Below, piece by piece: positions 45,525-56,192 of a stretch of 64,000 bases of DNA (position 1 is the stretch's first letter; each line of letters begins with the position of its first letter). Under the pieces are notes generated by a model. That model ran no database searches. It worked only from the letters and a program-made list of their open reading frames with translations, and had not been told where the DNA came from. A program made the translations under genes and the position numbers. Source of the stretch: Emydura subglobosa (taxonomy: Eukaryota; Chordata; Testudines; Chelidae); assembly GCA_007922225.1 (NCBI GenBank), contig ML679972.1:38114340-38178339 (forward strand). Reading direction: 5' to 3'.

Positions 45525-45625
45525 TTGTAGAGCACCAGGCACAATGCGGGCCTGGTACACAGCTGGGGCTCCTAGGTGCTATCTTAATACACCTAATAGC
45601 AATAAAAATGTACAGCCCCTAGCGC
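45525..45625 (+). repeat. SINE-tail monomer
   Basis: 'gtttgtagagcaccaggcac' through 'cctaatagcaataaaaatgt', as at 40920 and 57840. Confidence 0.75.
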
Positions 45626-46154
45626 AGCAGTTCCCAAACTGTGGTACATGTACCCCCAGGGATACGCAGGCCATTTCCCAATAGTACGCGTCCACCTGCT
45701 GCTAGGGGGCTGGCCAGAAGCTGCTTTAGTGCCAGCCTCTCCCCCAAGCAGCATGGTGGCCGCACCCCCCTCCTGGCCTCTAGCTGTTACAACACTGGCA
45801 GTTCTTGTTCTCCACAGAAACATCCCTTCCTAAATCTTGCGAAATTCCTGCCAAGCACAGCATTGCCTTCCCTGTCTGTCATCAGGCTAGCTGCTGCCTC
45901 AGTTTCCCCAGCACCATCAGTTCCAGGGGGCTGAGCGACTGCTAATTGAACACAGAAAATCCCAGAGGTGGCCCCTTGCCTCTCTCTGTCTCTTCGGCTT
46001 CAGAACCAATTGCAGGAGCCCATCTCCCGCCTGGGCCTTCCCTCCCCCTTGAGCTTTCCCAGCCCTGTACCGAAAACACCTGCCCCTTTCCCAGCTGGGA
46101 CTGATAAACAGACCAGGCTGGCTGGCCCAAGGCCCTTAAAGGGGCAGGCCACCC

Positions 46155-46262
46155 TGTTGCAGCAACCTCACCAATTCCTGTGGCAATGAGTTCGACAGGC
46201 CAATCGCACATCATGTGAAATGTATTTCCTTTCATCAGTTTAAGCTGAGTTGAAAACATTTT
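46155..46262 (-). mobile_element. CR1-type LINE fragment, reverse orientation
   Basis: 'ctgtggcaatgagttcgaca' and 'atgtatttcctttcatcagt' match the same CR1 interval as 44460-44530. Confidence 0.5.
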
Positions 46263-46959
46263 AGGATTTCATAAACTATATTCTTCCAATGCCATGAGTG
46301 TAAATATCACACACACACAGAGAGTAAACTACTCACAGCCTTAATTATAGTGGAGCTACTGCTCCATTCTATAAACTCGCACAAGTGGCGGTGGTTTTAT
46401 ACCACAAGGGCATAGCTAAAATGTATCCCAGCACGTCTCCTCGTTGTCTGTGCAATAACCTTTGAGCTGCTTTGGCCCCAGAGCCCAGGCCCCTTCCAGC
46501 CGAGCTGCAGAAGTAGCTCCGTGAGCTGGCTGTCCGCAGGCCCACACGCACGCTTCTCTTCCGGTTAAATCCAACGCGCCGCACGCTGAGGCAGATCCAA
46601 AGGGGTGGGAGTTGAAAGCAGCTTGTCTGGCTTTTCCGGAGGCGCGAAATCCCAGCCGGATCTGGGGGGAGCCCCGTAAAATAGGAGAGCTGCATGAGCC
46701 AGGCTGCAGCAGGGGCCACTGAGTGAGCGGCCAGCACAGAGCAGTTGCTGCCCACCCACGGCCCGCAAGAGAAGGGGCCATTTGTAACGCACCCGGCGCC
46801 ATCTTTCAAATCCAGCTGAAGGCCCCAAATCACGAGGCCACCACACAGCTGCCTGGCCTTACCAAATGGCTCCGGAAATCCCATGCCAGAAAAACCATGT
46901 GAGGATGCAGAATAGCACCCCGGCCCTTTGCTGCACAGACCATCGGGAGGTCCTGGGTT

Positions 46960-47095
46960 TGTACAGCACCTGGCACAGTGGGGTCCTGCTCTATGCCTCG
47001 GGCACCTGAATGCTACCGTAATACACCTAATAGCAATAAAAATGCACAGCTTCTAGCGCCATGGGGGCCTGGTCCATGACTGGGGCTGTTTAGTC
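46960..47095 (+). repeat. SINE-tail monomers
   Basis: 'ttgtacagcacctggcacag', 'accgtaatacacctaatagc' and a second partial tail. Confidence 0.75.
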
Positions 47096-47263
47096 ATGGG
47101 TAAATCCTTGGGAAGGTCATTTGTCCCCTGGGGCATCGGGGCAAGTTAAGGAGATGGGCAGAGGCACCCTAAGCTACTGAGAAGGAAAGACACCTTTGGG
47201 ACTGTAGTGAACTCTGTGCACTTCTGTACATGTGCCGGTGCATCTGTACCAGCACACGCCACT

Positions 47264-47275
47264 GCCCTCTGCTGG
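47264..47275 (-). promoter_or_regulatory. CTCF-like core motif
   Basis: The minus strand reads CCAGCAGAGGGC, a full match to CCASYAGRKGGC. An equal site with the same orientation is at 48442-48453. Confidence 0.35.
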
Positions 47276-47559
47276 CTAGAGTCAGAACACTACAACCCTG
47301 TGTCCTATCCCTTCTGGTGCTGGCAGCTAGCAGTGATTCTCCTTTAGCCTAAGTGGCCTGGGCTTTGAGAGCCGACTATTCCCTGCTGCCTCCCCGCAGC
47401 CCCAGTGCCCTGTGCCGTGCTCCAAATCTGCATCTGGTACAAGCTGAAATGCACATTTTCAATTTCTCTGTTCCCGGGTGTCCGCCAGATTTCTGGAGGG
47501 TGCTGTGATCTTCAACCTCTTCCACCTACTGAGAAAGGATCTGATGTATGTTGTCTACA

Positions 47560-50430
47560 ATGAATCCTGCCACTAAAACACTGTCGCTGTCGATCTGCCC
47601 TGCTGCCAACAGGGGGCACTTTAGACCGGATACCTACAGAACTGATATGGTGGGGGTAGCTGGGTGTGGGGGAGAAGGGCTGGGACCGTATATGTTTTTA
47701 AATACTGTATTGTTACATACCAGGAGAAGATCCTGGCTCCTGACTGGCTGGAAGGTCACAGGATGAGTCAGTCGCTTTCTCCTGGCTCGCCTTCTCAGGT
47801 CAATGTCAACCCATCAGATTGCATCTGTGGGTCCTGACGGCCTCCTCAGAGGTTTATTAACCGTTTCCCGGCTCCTAATTTAATCTCCTTTAAGAAATTA
47901 AAGGCCTAACATTTTCAAAAGGGACTAGTGGTCACAGCTGGTTGACACCCGTCCAGTGTCATGCATTTTCATCCCTGATTTTCAACTCACCGCAAAGTGG
48001 GCGGAAAGTTTTTTTTGAATGTTCAAAATGTTGAATTTTCAAACGGGGGATTCTGAAATTTCTAATATTTCTCAGCAATTTTGGTCAAAAGCCCCGTCCG
48101 AATCACAGCTGGTTTCTGTGCATTAATGAGAGAAATTCAACCCTTTGTTGACGGAGCTTAGGGTTACACAAGGGGCAAATTTCACTCCAGCAGAAGAAAT
48201 TCTGCATTCAGTGTTTTTAGGTACAAGCTGCGGTCCCTCACCACAGCAGTGTTACAAAATGTGCGTCTTATTTATGTGATTTATTTTCAGTCCCTGGAAT
48301 CGTCGGGGTAATTATTTAAACTGGAGTTTGATTATATCTTTATTTATTCATGGTTCGTCGCCTGAGACTTAGATTATATGTTGAGAGAGACCTTCTGTCC
48401 GACATGTTGCAATGAGCCAACTTGTGTGTATGTGCAACACTGCCCTCTGCTGGGACAGGGGGGAGGTGTTGAGAACTACTCAGACATGTGTCATGTGCCC
48501 TGTACTGCTAAGGGCGGTGTTTTTATAATTATTTAATATGCAAGTGGCTGGGACCCTATGGCTTCAGAACGGGAAGTCGGGGCAGAATCTGAGCTCTCTG
48601 CATTGTAACATTTTGAGCAATGATGTGCAACATTTCGTTTGCTCCTGAGTATCACCACGTTGTGCCTTTACGGCACGGTTAATAAAAAAGCTGGTGAAAG
48701 CAAAAAAAAAAAGCCCACCTGTTTTTTGCCATTTTCATCACCCCAGGACTCGGGCTGGGGTAGGGGGAAGCAGTAACTGTATGTGTCCATTTGCATCAGT
48801 CTTTCTTGGGGCTTTCTAACGCCATCCCAAAAGCAGCCGTTGAAGGCCACGGGGATTTTTAAATGAGACATGGGAGTCAGTGGGGACCAGGCACGGCAGT
48901 AACAGGGCTCAAACTCACCGTCTGTGAGTCCAACAGCACAAGGCTGTACTGCCTGAGCAGCCCTAGAACAACCCCCAGCTGTGAGGATCAAACCCACAAA
49001 CCCTGAATTTAACAAGCCCCCCCCCCACTGCCTGACTCAGTTAACACATTTAGTCAAGGCTGGAGCAACACCCAGCCCCCAAAGAAGGAGACAACATAGG
49101 CAGGGGTCCCACTCCACGGAGGGCGATGGGTTTGTTCATTATTCACTGCTGGGAATTCAGAGCCGGGAAGCTTGTGTCATCTGGACTTAACATCACATCC
49201 ACGTTCTCCCTCCTCAGCCTGGGACTTCCTCCCGGCTCCTGCCCCGTTTCACTTTCCTTTTCATCCTCTGCAGCAGAGATCTAATGACAGCCCCAGGGAA
49301 GAGGCCTCTAGGATACAGCAGGGTTGAAGACAACAGCAACAACATATGGAAACGAAATAACATTGCATGCATTATGGTAGCATCCGTAGGCTCTAGACAA
49401 GATCAAGGATCCGTGGTGCCAGAAGTTGCACAGACACAGGGCGAGAGACAATTTCTGCCTCAGAGAATTCCCAGTGGACAAAGCTGGATTATCATCATCC
49501 CCGTGTAACAGGAAACAATGGGGAAACTGAGGCCCAGGGAGGGAAAGTGACTTGCCCAAAGCTATGAGGAGAGTCAGGAATCCGGAACAGTAGCCCACTG
49601 TGTTAGCCATGTCCTAGCACCGGCCTTCCATGCAAACCAGCACATCAGACAAGCGTATTATAGTTCTAGCATTGCCAACTCTCGTGCAGTTTGGGGGTTT
49701 CCTTAAATCCCCAGCTCCTGGAATCTCAGATTTTGCTTTTAAAAAAATAAAAAGTATGTTTCTAAGTCCTGGTGTTTGCAGAGAGCAGCTGGGAAAGGTG
49801 AGTCCGAAAGCCTCAGAAAGCAGCAGATCAAGAAAAAGAACCTAAATACTTTCTTCCCCCCCCCCAAACCTGGTGATTTTTGGGGGGGAAGGGCAACTCC
49901 TGATTTGGGACTTGCTGAATAATGGAGAGAGCTGGTGGGAAGCTGGAGTTTCCTTTCTGGCACTTGGGGAGAAGGGAATGGTAAATTCCAAATAAAAATG
50001 AGAAACCAAAATTTCTTGCCAAAAAGTTTCAATCCGGGCCGTTGAATTATTCAGATGTTGTCAAATCATGTAGAGAAGGTACAAACCTTTTGTTCCGCCT
50101 TTCTCCTTTAGATTCCATTCGTGTCAAGCACTATATTAAAATCCCTGTGCCAGGTAATATCAAAGTCAAAACCAAACTGCATCAAACCAATAAAGCCAAA
50201 GCCACACCTTTTTAGAAAGTCAACATGAGTCGATTTCAATGTTTCCCTGGGAAAAGTTCTGTTGAAATTGGCATGTCCCCTCAAAAGGTTTCGATTATGA
50301 CAAAACTGTATTTCTCCATGGAAAACTGTTCCAGCCAAGATTTTCCAACCGGCTCTGATACCAGAATCTAAACCCATGCGATGCTGATAACACTGGGAGC
50401 CACACAGCCCTGGGAGAAGCCAGAAAAATC
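47560..50430. other. Gene-free, AT-richer interval
   Basis: No gene recognised. It holds AT-rich dispersed repeats (about 48000-48130 and 49980-50350), a reversed MIR piece at about 49505-49610 ('gggaaactgaggcccaggga') and an A-rich run at 48700. Confidence 0.45.
48442..48453 (-). promoter_or_regulatory. CTCF-like core motif
   Basis: Second CCAGCAGAGGGC on the minus strand, 1.18 kb from the first. Confidence 0.35.
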
Positions 50431-50439
50431 TTGCCTCTT

Positions 50440-50665
50440 TCACCCGCGAGGTCAGTTGGGGAATTTCTAGCTGCCGTCACCTCAAGGAGAGGACCCACTT
50501 TCCACCTGCCCATTGAGAGCACAGAGCAAGGTGGTATAAAAAGAGCTGAAGAGATGGAGGGAGAGAAGACGCTGGTGAAACAAAGCACAAAAAGCAGAAT
50601 TGCAGTGCGGCTGCTAATATTCCAGCTTCTTTGCCCAGCACAGTCGCTGCTAAGAGATGAGGGTA
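50440..50665 (+). promoter_or_regulatory. Weak candidate promoter and first exon
   Basis: TATAAAAA at about 50535-50542 is followed by an open frame from the ATG at 50554 (MEGEKTLVKQSTKSRIAVRL, then LLIFQLLCPAQSLLRDEG), which ends at a good donor, GAGG|GTAAGG (about 50663). The peptide has a signal-like hydrophobic run. The ATG is, however, only about 19 bases after the TATA box, so it would lie before the expected transcription start. 'cactttccacctgcccattg' (about 50487) joins a TTTCC and a CACCTG element. No matching second exon was found. Confidence 0.2.
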
Positions 50666-52689
50666 AGGAATAAGCGTCACACGGCCTCCAGGGACACTTG
50701 GCTAATGTAGCATTAGCCGCCTGAGAATAAACGCGCGTGTCCTTAACCTGGCTCAGAGGCAGGTCCCGGGGGGCAGACCCTGGACTCCAGAATCCTGGGC
50801 TCCGTTTGCAGCGACAGCACTAGCCTGGGCGTACCGGGGCGAGCGGTTAAATCCCACATTCTCCTTGTGGGCATTCGGGCATGATTGCCTTGGGTCTCTC
50901 CATGCCTTGACCGGCGTAATGTCATACCGCAGGCCAGGGGCAAGAAGAGAACCCAGGCGTCCTGACTCCCAGCCCGGGGTCCTGGCACTAGGCCCTCGCA
51001 CAGTAGCACTTTGTTCAGGTTCTGGATTCTGTCTCTGCTGTCCCCTCTGTTCACCCTTCCTCCGTGCTCGCCGGTTAGCTGCACTGGCCTCCCACCACTC
51101 AGCAGCCAGTAAGTCCCCCTGTCAAGGCCCTATGATGGCAGCTCAGGGTGGTTGGCACACCCCCCTTGGGGCCCACCCATCTTTTGGATCGCAGCAGCTC
51201 TCCGGGGTTACAACCGACAGGGCAGGTCACACCTCTCCAAGTCCTCATTCCACGCTCAGGACAACGCGCTGAGGACTGCACCCGGCATTTTAAAAAAGCT
51301 GCTGATTTCACCAGGCAGCCCCTGCTGTGCCCTGCCTGCGGTTTAATCCGGCCCTGCTGGGCATGGCTAACGCACCGTCACCCACGTGGGAGCCTCGGCC
51401 TCTCGACAAAGATTTGAAGTGCGCAGCCTGCGTGGGGAGCCTGGGACCTGGCCAGTGAGGTTCCCTCCGTCCGCCCGCCCCGTAAGCCAGCAGCAGAATG
51501 TTCAACAGCTTTTCTCCCGGGACAACGGATTCATTTCTCCCAGGCAGAACAGCTCAACAGAAATCAGATGGGGTTGTGGGGGGGGGGACTTCTCGCCCCT
51601 TCACCGACCTGCTTGTTGGCCTCTTAGCCAAGAAGTCCAGCCTCAAACCCATGGGCTGGGAAGTCGCTAATTACGCACAGATGGTGGTGAGGGGCTAAGC
51701 CCCGCCCCACCCTGAGAGGCTCCTCCCACCTGAAAGAAACCAGGTCAGGAAAGTAATCACCCCCCAACACCTCTCCAGAGGCTGCTCACCTGCAAAGGGG
51801 AGGTGTTTGCAGGACTGAGGGGCCCAGCCGGGGACTCGCCCCATAAGGCCTCTATAGACAAAGGCAGGGCTGTCCTTCCCAATGTACGCACAAGGAAACA
51901 GAGGCCCCCTGAGATTTTATTTGAAGGGGGAAGATTTCCACAGGCGGTCATGACCCCCCACTCTTATTCAGGAGCCGTTGTACGCCCCACTGATGGCTTG
52001 CTCAAAGTCGCTACAGGAAAAGAGGGGACTAGAACCAGGTCCCCAGAGGGCCAGGCCAGCCTTCCTTGCATGCAGAAGGGCTTCAGAACCGAGTTAATGA
52101 GTCACAAAGCCTCCCAACCCCCGTGGGCTCTGGCCCTGCTATTCCCAAGGAAATACTTGGTCACTAGCAGAGAGCAGTAGGCTGGATTTTACAAAGGGAT
52201 TTAGGCACGGAAAGCAGCCAGGTGCTTCGTGGGGCTCTCCAAAAGTCCCCCCAGGTGCCTAACTCCCATTGGTTTCAATCCCCCCCAAGGTGCCTCCCTG
52301 CCTCTTTAAGGACCTACCTGCCTGTAGCGACCGGGCTCCAGGCTTCTTCGGCTCGGCTCCAGAAAGGAGCTGGTGTCCCTGGGCGGGGAGCCCCCGGCAC
52401 ATGTTCGCGGCGCTGACTGGACGAGGCCACGTCCTTCGGCGCGGGCCTGGTAGGAGGCGGATGGAAGGATCAGACTCCTCTGTGCTCAAGGCCATGACGC
52501 AGGGGGATGGGCAGCCGGGGGAAAGCACACACCTGCCAGTGCTGCAGACATGGGGGGAGCTTGTCATGTGTCGTTCCAGCCGAGGGGGGTGGGGGAGGGG
52601 AATCGCTCTCCGATGGAACCCTGGAGTCCTAGGGCTGCGGTGAAGGCAGGTGGCGGCCAGATCAGCCCTGCACTGGCCCCAGGGGATCA

Positions 52690-53060
52690 CAATGCTCATT
52701 TCCTCTCTGGCTTGCCAAGCACGTGTTGCTGCCACCACTTTACAAACAGGGAAACTGAGGCACGGAGCGAGTGAAGTGACTTGCCCAAGGTCAAGTGGCA
52801 CAACCAGGAGCAGAACCCAGGCATCCTGACTGGAGGAGGGAGGGACCAGGAGCCAGGACTCCTGGGTTCTAGTCCCTGCTCTGGGTGGGGAGAGAGGTCC
52901 AATGGTTAGAGCAAGCGGCGCCAGGACTCCTGGATTCTATTGCCAGTATTGAGGGGAGTGATATCTAGTGGTTACAGCACAACCAATTTAGGGAGTCAGG
53001 ATTCCTGGATGACCTCTGGGCCATCCCATGCCTCAGTTTCCCTAGTTGTAAAATGGGGCG
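52690..53060 (-). repeat. CORE-SINE with tandem heads, mixed orientation
   Basis: A reversed CORE at 52743-52830 ('gggaaactgaggcacggagc') is followed by plus-orientation heads ('gagccaggactcctgggttc', 'gcgccaggactcctggattc') and a CORE ('catgcctcagtttccctagt'). Confidence 0.7.
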
Positions 53061-53179
53061 GGGGAGGGACAATAACACTTCCAACGGTTCCAAGCCCGTT
53101 AAGGGGGCAGTGGTGAGTGACCCCACCCTTCCAGGGGGAGCAGCCTCCACCCCCACTGGCTGTCAAGCCCCCGGGTGCT

Positions 53180-53202
53180 CACATGAGGTCTCAGCTGGGA
53201 AA
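53180..53202 (+). promoter_or_regulatory. PTF1-like bipartite site upstream of SYCN
   Basis: An E-box CACATG (53180-53185) and a CAGCTG (53192-53197) stand next to TGGGAAA (53196-53202). An E-box paired with a TGGGAA (RBPJ/TC) box at one to two helical turns is the pattern of PTF1 sites in pancreatic acinar genes. It lies about 110 bases before the TATA box, which suits an acinar-expressed gene. Inferred from the motif. Confidence 0.4.
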
Positions 53203-53310
53203 TCTCTTGGCAGGACACACCGTGCGCTGCTGTGCCATCAGCTTTCCTTTTTCCCACCCTTATCACTCCTGCCCCCACCGTCCTTGGGCTCCGCCCCGGG
53301 AAGGGGACTC

Positions 53311-53316
53311 TATAAA
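53311..53316 (+). promoter_or_regulatory. SYCN TATA box
   Basis: TATAAA stands 38 bases before the SYCN start codon. Transcription would begin about 53340, leaving a very short 5' UTR ('cagcaccagg'). Confidence 0.75.
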
Positions 53317-53353
53317 GGAGGCTCCCTGCTGAGGGTCCCCCATCAGCACCAGG

Positions 53354-53755
53354 ATGATGACGGCCGTGCCGACCCTGCTCCTCCTTCCTCTGCTCCTGGC
53401 CTTGGCCGGGGCCCAGTGCCCGGCACCGGCGGATCTGAAGAACACGGACGGGACCAAGATCTGTGCCCAGCTGTACACGGATGACAGCCCATACTACGCC
53501 CAGTGCTGCGGGGGCAAAGTGCTGCAGGTGCAGCCGGGCACCGACGTGCCCTATGTGCCTCTCGGCTGGAACGACAAGATCTCCTCCTTGGTGGTGGCAC
53601 CGCGCTGCGAGCTCAACGTCTGGTCCAAGACGGGCAAGAACGGCTACAGCCGCAAGTTCAGCAGCGGGGTGGTGTATCGGCTTCAGGAGATCAAGAAGGG
53701 GCTCTTTGGTGACTGGGATAACGCCATCTCCGCCTACTACTGCAAGTGCAACTGA
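53354..53755 (+). CDS. SYCN: Syncollin, zymogen granule protein
   Basis: Small secretory protein on the inner face of pancreatic zymogen granule membranes, linked to granule fusion and exocytosis. One uninterrupted coding exon of 133 aa, almost the length of human syncollin (134). Signal peptide about 1-20 ([13 protein letters not shown]), with mature chain from about QCPAPADLK. Seven cysteines lie at 22, 37, 51, 52, 85, 130 and 132, in the family spacing. Family hallmarks include [31 protein letters not shown] and [14 protein letters not shown]. Two ATGs are adjacent (53354 and 53357); the first is used here, and the second differs by one residue. TATA box and PTF1-like site lie upstream. 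It is convergent with NCCRP1, as in human 19q13.2. Confidence 0.97.
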   Translation: MMTAVPTLLLLPLLLALAGAQCPAPADLKNTDGTKICAQLYTDDSPYYAQCCGGKVLQVQPGTDVPYVPLGWNDKISSLVVAPRCELNVWSKTGKNGYSRKFSSGVVYRLQEIKKGLFGDWDNAISAYYCKCN

Positions 53756-53805
53756 GGCGAGGCCGAGGGAAAAACAGTGTGACCAGGACCTGTCCCACCG
53801 CTGAT

Positions 53806-53900
53806 ACCAGCCGGGCCAAGCCTTTATCCCACTGCTCACACCAAACCTCCACTTGGGCCAAGCCTTTATCCCACCATTGAAACCAGACCTCCAGCCAGGC
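53806..53900 (+). repeat. Tandem duplication in the SYCN 3' UTR
   Basis: 'gggccaagcctttatcccac' occurs twice, about 45 bases apart, each followed by a similar 'ac.ccaaacctcca' stretch. Confidence 0.8.
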
Positions 53901-54514
53901 AACCCAAATCCCAGCCTGCATCAGCATTCAGTGCCCATGCCCCCACCATGCTGTCCGCCGCCAGAAAGACCGATTCCACCATGCCTGAGTGATCGCTGCC
54001 CGCTCACAGCACCACGGGTTCTCGTCCACATGCCCAACCACCTCTGCAGCTGAGGCTTCTGGGGTGCTTTTAGCCCAGCGGCCTCTGCTCTCCCCGATGT
54101 GCTGTTCTTGTCTGGACCCTGGGTGATTTGCCAACAAGAAAATGCCAATGGAAAAGCATCTCGGCGTCAGGGACAAGCACAGAGCGACTGGTAAATTCCC
54201 CTTTAAAGTGCAAACCCCATTGGGGCTGTGTTAATCTGAACTTTGTCCAGCCCCTAGCACGGCGTTGGCGTACTAAATCACCATCAGTGGTGTTACGATG
54301 CTGTTAACAAATGGAGCACAAGCTGCAGCTTTTAGCTGGGCTGAGCGACCTAATTCCTCATCCATTTAGCATCCAGAAAGGTTAAATGCACCACGTAATA
54401 CTTCCAGGCAGCTGTACATCTTCAAGCACATCAGCCTTGCTTGGTTTACCCCTCAGCTCCACTTCTCCTCAAACACCCTCCCCCGCATCTCGGCTTTATC
54501 CCGGCTTTCCCTGC

Positions 54515-54520
54515 AATAAA
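54515..54520 (+). terminator. Possible SYCN poly(A) signal
   Basis: First AATAAA on the plus strand after the SYCN stop, about 760 bases downstream. This is long for such a short mRNA, so a non-canonical nearer signal is also possible. Confidence 0.35.
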
Positions 54521-54589
54521 CACAACCGCAATGCTGAGAAAACCCTAGTAATCGCTGCCTCTTCCAGCAGCAAATCGCAACGTGCCTTG

Positions 54590-54850
54590 CGGAGGAGGGT
54601 GGTATCACGATCCCCCTTTTACAAGTGGGGAAACTGAGGCACGGAGCGGGGGGAGGTGACTTGTCCAAGGTCACCCAGCTGGTGGGTGGCAGAGCCAGGA
54701 ACAGAACAGAGCCAGGAACAGGCCATGCTGCCTCTCTCACTCAGGGGTTAGCTGTGAGGTTCTGAGCTCGCAATGAATTTAGCCTCCTGTGAGGAAGGTC
54801 GCCCTTGTGCGGCTGGGGAAACTGAGACACAGGCCAGGCCTGTGCAGAAA
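54590..54850 (-). repeat. CORE-SINE fragments, reverse orientation
   Basis: 'tacaagtggggaaactgagg' and 'ttgtccaaggtcacccagct' are reversed MIR-type CORE, with a second partial copy at about 54815-54850. Confidence 0.7.
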
Positions 54851-55204
54851 GGTTTGGCAATGTCAGGTAAGAGTGTGACTGTTGGGTGAGATTTCCACTG
54901 TGGCAAAAGCTCTAGTGTCAATGCAGAGATACCAGTGTAAATGCCCTTTTACCGGGGGTCACGCTGGGAATTGGGACAAGTTATATCGGCTAAAGAGGGT
55001 CTCCACGACTGGTCCATGGACCAGCACCAGTCCCTGATATCTCCCGGACCCAGTTTAGGAAGGCAGCAAACTGGTCCCTGGTAACAGAGAGGTTGATAAA
55101 CACGGTGCTAAACACGCTTCTGTCACAAGCAGTGTGGACAAGGCCTACACGAATGCCCAGGAGATTGAGCTTGGGTCACCCAGATCTTAGGTGAGAGTCC
55201 TAAC

Positions 55205-55550
55205 CCCTGGACACCAGGACACGGCTGTTTATATAGGGATTCTTCAGTAGGTGCTGAGATGCAGCCATCTCTGGAGTGAGGCGTGGCAGCTGTTTATACA
55301 GAGATCTCTCACCCGGGGCTGAGATGCAGTTGCTGCTGGGGTAGGGCAAAGCTACTATTTATATGGGGATTCCCTCCTCACCAAGCATTGGGCACCTCTG
55401 TGGTGGGGCAAAGCAGCAGTTAACATGGGGATCCCTTGCTCGGCGTTGAGACGCAGCTGCTTCTGGGGTGGAGTGCAATGGCTGGTTATACAGGGCACTC
55501 TCGCCCAGTGCTGGGTTGCATCCACCTCTGGGGTGAGGAGAGCATTCAAT
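55205..55550 (+). repeat. Family A monomers, about five tandem copies
   Basis: Units of about 62-66 bases: 'ctgtttatatagggattctt', 'gctgagatgcagccatctct', 'ggggtggagtgcaatggctg'. This is one of the longest arrays of the family in the window. Confidence 0.85.
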
Positions 55551-55689
55551 AAATACTTGCTTTGGTGTACAACAGAGGAAAGGGGACTAGGGCTGTGGCC
55601 AAGAAGACAGGCTGTAGGCTCACAGGAATTACCAGAAATGTTTTAATGCCGCTGCCCAGGTCCCATCAGTAATGCAGCCTTGCAGCTCC

Positions 55690-55970
55690 CCTGCAGGTAT
55701 CACCCCATGGGGAAACTGAGGCACGGACCTGAAGTGCTTTGACTCAGTGGCACAGACTGAGTCAATATCAGAACCAGGAGTACAAACCAGGAGGCTTAAC
55801 CACTGCACCCCACTCCCCTGCCAGACTTGGGAACAGAACCCAGGAGTCCTGCCTCCCAGCCCCCCAACCACTAGACCCCACTACCCTGCCAGAGCTGGGA
55901 AGAGAACCCAGGAGTCCTGAATGCCAGCCCCCCCCATGCTCTAACCACTAGACCCTACTCCCCTAAGGTA
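55690..55970 (-). repeat. CORE-SINE with three tandem heads, reverse orientation
   Basis: 'ccatggggaaactgaggcac' and then 'agaacccaggagtcctgcct' and 'agaacccaggagtcctgaat', each with 'accactagaccccac'. Confidence 0.75.
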
Positions 55971-55972
55971 CC

Positions 55973-55978
55973 TTTATT
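55973..55978 (-). terminator. NCCRP1 poly(A) signal
   Basis: The minus strand reads AATAAA, 215 bases beyond the NCCRP1 stop codon. It is the first canonical hexamer downstream. Confidence 0.7.
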
Positions 55979-56192
55979 AATCCCTTCCCTTTGGAGCCGA
56001 CCAAGGCGCGAGGCTGACCTGAGAGACCCTACACAAGCTCAGCTTTGCCCCCCAGGTGTGGGGCAGCGAGAGGGTCAGAGCTCTCTGCTCCCGTGAATTC
56101 AGCGCAGGCCCTTGTCTGGGTGCTGCTGTCACCCTCTGGGGACTGGAAACTGAGCCGTGCCCTCCCCCGCACCCCGGCTGCCAGCCCGGCCG

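Noticed and set aside
36251..53353. Interferon lambda genes, which in human lie between SYCN and LRFN1
   Set aside because: No translated stretch on either strand resembled a type III interferon helix bundle or its conserved C-terminal segment.
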